Shown: in pieces, positions 5,626 through 6,849 of the stretch
How positions within the stretch are numbered: position 1 is the stretch's first letter
Layout of the letters: each line of letters starts with the position of its first letter
DNA from: an uncultured Prevotellaceae bacterium
GTDB lineage: Bacteria; Bacteroidota; Bacteroidia; Bacteroidales; Bacteroidaceae
Assembly (NCBI GenBank): GCA_902771155.1
Contig: CACXVS010000070.1
Location: 1 to 6,849 of the forward strand
Direction of reading: 5' to 3'
Length of the DNA: 6,849 nt
Notes under the pieces: generated by a model
Told to the model about the DNA's origin: nothing
Seen by the model: the letters and a program-made list of their open reading frames with translations, nothing else
Database searches by the model: none
Program-made: the position numbers and the translations under genes

Positions 5626-6492
5626 ATGGCAAAAGATGTAGCATTAGTCCTTTCGAGTGGCGGGGCAAGAGGCCTCGCCCATATCGGGGCCATCGAGGAG
5701 CTTGAGAAGAGCGGCTATCGCATCAGTTCGATAGCAGGCAGCTCCATGGGTGCCCTCATTGGCGGCGTCTACGCAGCAGGGAAACTAGAGGAGTTTCGGG
5801 CTTGGATGAAGACCATCGACAGGAAGAAAATGCTTGAGCTCACCGATTTCTCGCTGTCGCTCAATCACCTGGTGAAGGGCAAACGTATCATCGAGGCCAT
5901 CATGGAGTTCGTGCCCGATGTGCTTATCGAGGACCTGCCGATACCCTATTGCGCCGTTGCCACCGACCTGAAAGCTGGTCGCGAGGTCATCATCCGCAAG
6001 GGCAGTCTGTTCGAGGCCATCCGCGCCAGCATCTCCCTACCCTCGTTTTACGAACCCGTGCAGCGCGGCGGCATGATCCTCATCGACGGTGGCGTGATCA
6101 ATCCCATCCCCCTGAACCGTGTCAAACGGCATTCTGGCGATATCCTCGTAGGCATCGACGTGAGCGGCCACGACTACAAGGCGCAATGGGAGCTGCAGCA
6201 CGAACTGCAGGAACGACGTAAGCACGACAAGTCGCTGAAGGCCCAGATCCTCGACAAACTGATACCCGACAACCTCGATTTCAACTACTACACGATGCTC
6301 TCACGCACCAGTTCGCTGATGATCCGCCAGAACTCCATCCTCATGGCCAAGCTGACGAACCCCGACATACTCGCCGATATCCAGATGACGCGCTATGGCA
6401 GCTTCGACTACCACAAGTCTGAGAAGATCATCGCCATAGGCCGCCTGAAGACCGCGCTGGCCATCAGTAAATACGAGCACCTGATTGTTTAG
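5626..6492 (+). CDS. Patatin-like phospholipase, RssA-type
   Basis: A 288-residue patatin-family serine lipid acyl hydrolase, probably cytosolic or peripherally membrane-bound, since no signal peptide or TM is seen. The Ser-Asp dyad and oxyanion loop are intact: LSSGGARGLAHIG (9-21) holds the glycine-rich oxyanion hole, GSSMG (38-42) gives nucleophile S40, and DGGV (154-157) gives D154. AIRASISLPSFYEPV (131-145) is another strong family block. The length matches E. coli RssA (about 300 residues), and there is no C-terminal outer-membrane barrel as in PlpD-type patatins. The substrate is unknown; membrane phospholipids are likely. The ATG at 5626 is chosen because the in-frame alternative upstream overlaps the promoter. 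The following acyltransferase gene begins 6 bases after the stop, so the two are probably co-transcribed. Confidence 0.94.
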   Translation: MAKDVALVLSSGGARGLAHIGAIEELEKSGYRISSIAGSSMGALIGGVYAAGKLEEFRAWMKTIDRKKMLELTDFSLSLNHLVKGKRIIEAIMEFVPDVLIEDLPIPYCAVATDLKAGREVIIRKGSLFEAIRASISLPSFYEPVQRGGMILIDGGVINPIPLNRVKRHSGDILVGIDVSGHDYKAQWELQHELQERRKHDKSLKAQILDKLIPDNLDFNYYTMLSRTSSLMIRQNSILMAKLTNPDILADIQMTRYGSFDYHKSEKIIAIGRLKTALAISKYEHLIV

Positions 6493-6496
6493 GAGA
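6491..6496 (+). promoter_or_regulatory. Shine-Dalgarno sequence for the acyltransferase gene
   Basis: AGGAGA, sharing its first two bases with the patatin TAG stop, sits 2 bases before the ATG at 6499. It is the clearest Shine-Dalgarno in a window where most starts lack one, and suggests coupled translation within the operon. The spacing is shorter than ideal. Confidence 0.5.
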
Positions 6497-6498
6497 AG

Positions 6499-6849
6499 AT
6501 GAAGGAGATCAAACTGGCCGACGTGAGCCGTTATCGCGGCGAGCTGATGGGCATCGCCATCGTGTTCATCATCCTGTTCCATATACCTTTGGATCGTTCC
6601 GACATGTTCTTCGGCTTGCGCAGATGTGGCAATATCGGTGTCGACATGTTCCTCTTCCTCAGCGGCATCGGCCTCTGGTACTCATGGACCAAGCAGCCCT
6701 CTTTCAAGTCCTTCTACAAACGCCGCCTGCTGCGCATCTTCCCTACGTGGCTGGTCATCTCGTCGCTCTACTATCTTCAGCATTTCGATTTCGCTACAGG
6801 CGATTATGTCGACTTGATTCTCGACATCACCATCAACTGGGGCTTCTGG
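6499..6849 (+). CDS. Acyltransferase-3 family membrane protein, N-terminal part (runs off right edge)
   Basis: The first 117 residues of an integral-membrane O-acyltransferase (acyltransferase 3, OafA/WecH-like), a family that transfers acetyl or other acyl groups to surface glycans or similar acceptors. Seen are a first TM with the conserved His (GIAIVFIILFHIP, 18-30; H28), the motif GNIGVDMFLFLSGIGLWYSW (44-63) in the second hydrophobic segment, and the basic loop FYKRRLLRIFPTWL (72-85) leading into the third. Full-length members are about 330-400 residues, so roughly a third is present. The ATG follows the patatin stop by 6 bases with an AGGAG ribosome site. The acceptor substrate cannot be inferred. 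Confidence 0.9.
   Translation, partial: MKEIKLADVSRYRGELMGIAIVFIILFHIPLDRSDMFFGLRRCGNIGVDMFLFLSGIGLWYSWTKQPSFKSFYKRRLLRIFPTWLVISSLYYLQHFDFATGDYVDLILDITINWGFW

Noticed and set aside
6301..6582. A 93-codon minus-strand frame across the patatin/acyltransferase junction
   Set aside because: It is antisense to two recognised genes, has low-complexity His/Asp-rich composition and no motif.

Overview
The window looks like chromosomal DNA of a Bacteroidales bacterium, probably Prevotellaceae-like. All three intergenic start regions carry the Bacteroidetes -7 element TAnnTTTG, most genes lack a Shine-Dalgarno sequence, and the predicted proteins read like Bacteroidetes family members. The genus is inferred and was not checked by a search. 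No RNA genes, mobile elements or CRISPR arrays were seen.

Layout. The minus-strand block runs right to left. It holds trhA (hemolysin III/PAQR 7-TM protein, 4869-5516), then an acetyl-CoA hydrolase/transferase family gene with its own promoter (3290-4705, 5' end frameshifted, with an N-terminal fragment at 4674-4757). Next come a 729-residue membrane sensor joining a Cache domain, a SpoIIE-type PP2C phosphatase and an RsbW-like ATPase (1048-3237), two tandem 100-residue STAS proteins (729-1031 and 408-710), and the start of cysS (1-380, running off the left edge). Gaps between the last four genes are only 16, 18 and 27 bases, so they are probably one operon. A perfect-armed hairpin separates the CoA-transferase gene from the sensor gene. 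On the plus strand, divergent from trhA, are a small RssA-like patatin phospholipase (5626-6492) and the start of an acyltransferase-3 membrane protein (6499 to the right edge), spaced as an operon.

How the genes work together. Sensor-phosphatase/kinase plus two STAS proteins is a compact partner-switching module: the SpoIIE domain should dephosphorylate, and the RsbW-like domain phosphorylate, a conserved Ser in one or both STAS proteins in response to a periplasmic ligand. No sigma factor or separate anti-sigma protein is present, so the output is unknown. The CoA-transferase gene appears to have lost about 38 bases near its start, removing a conserved N-terminal segment and shifting frame; this is either a real lesion or an assembly error.
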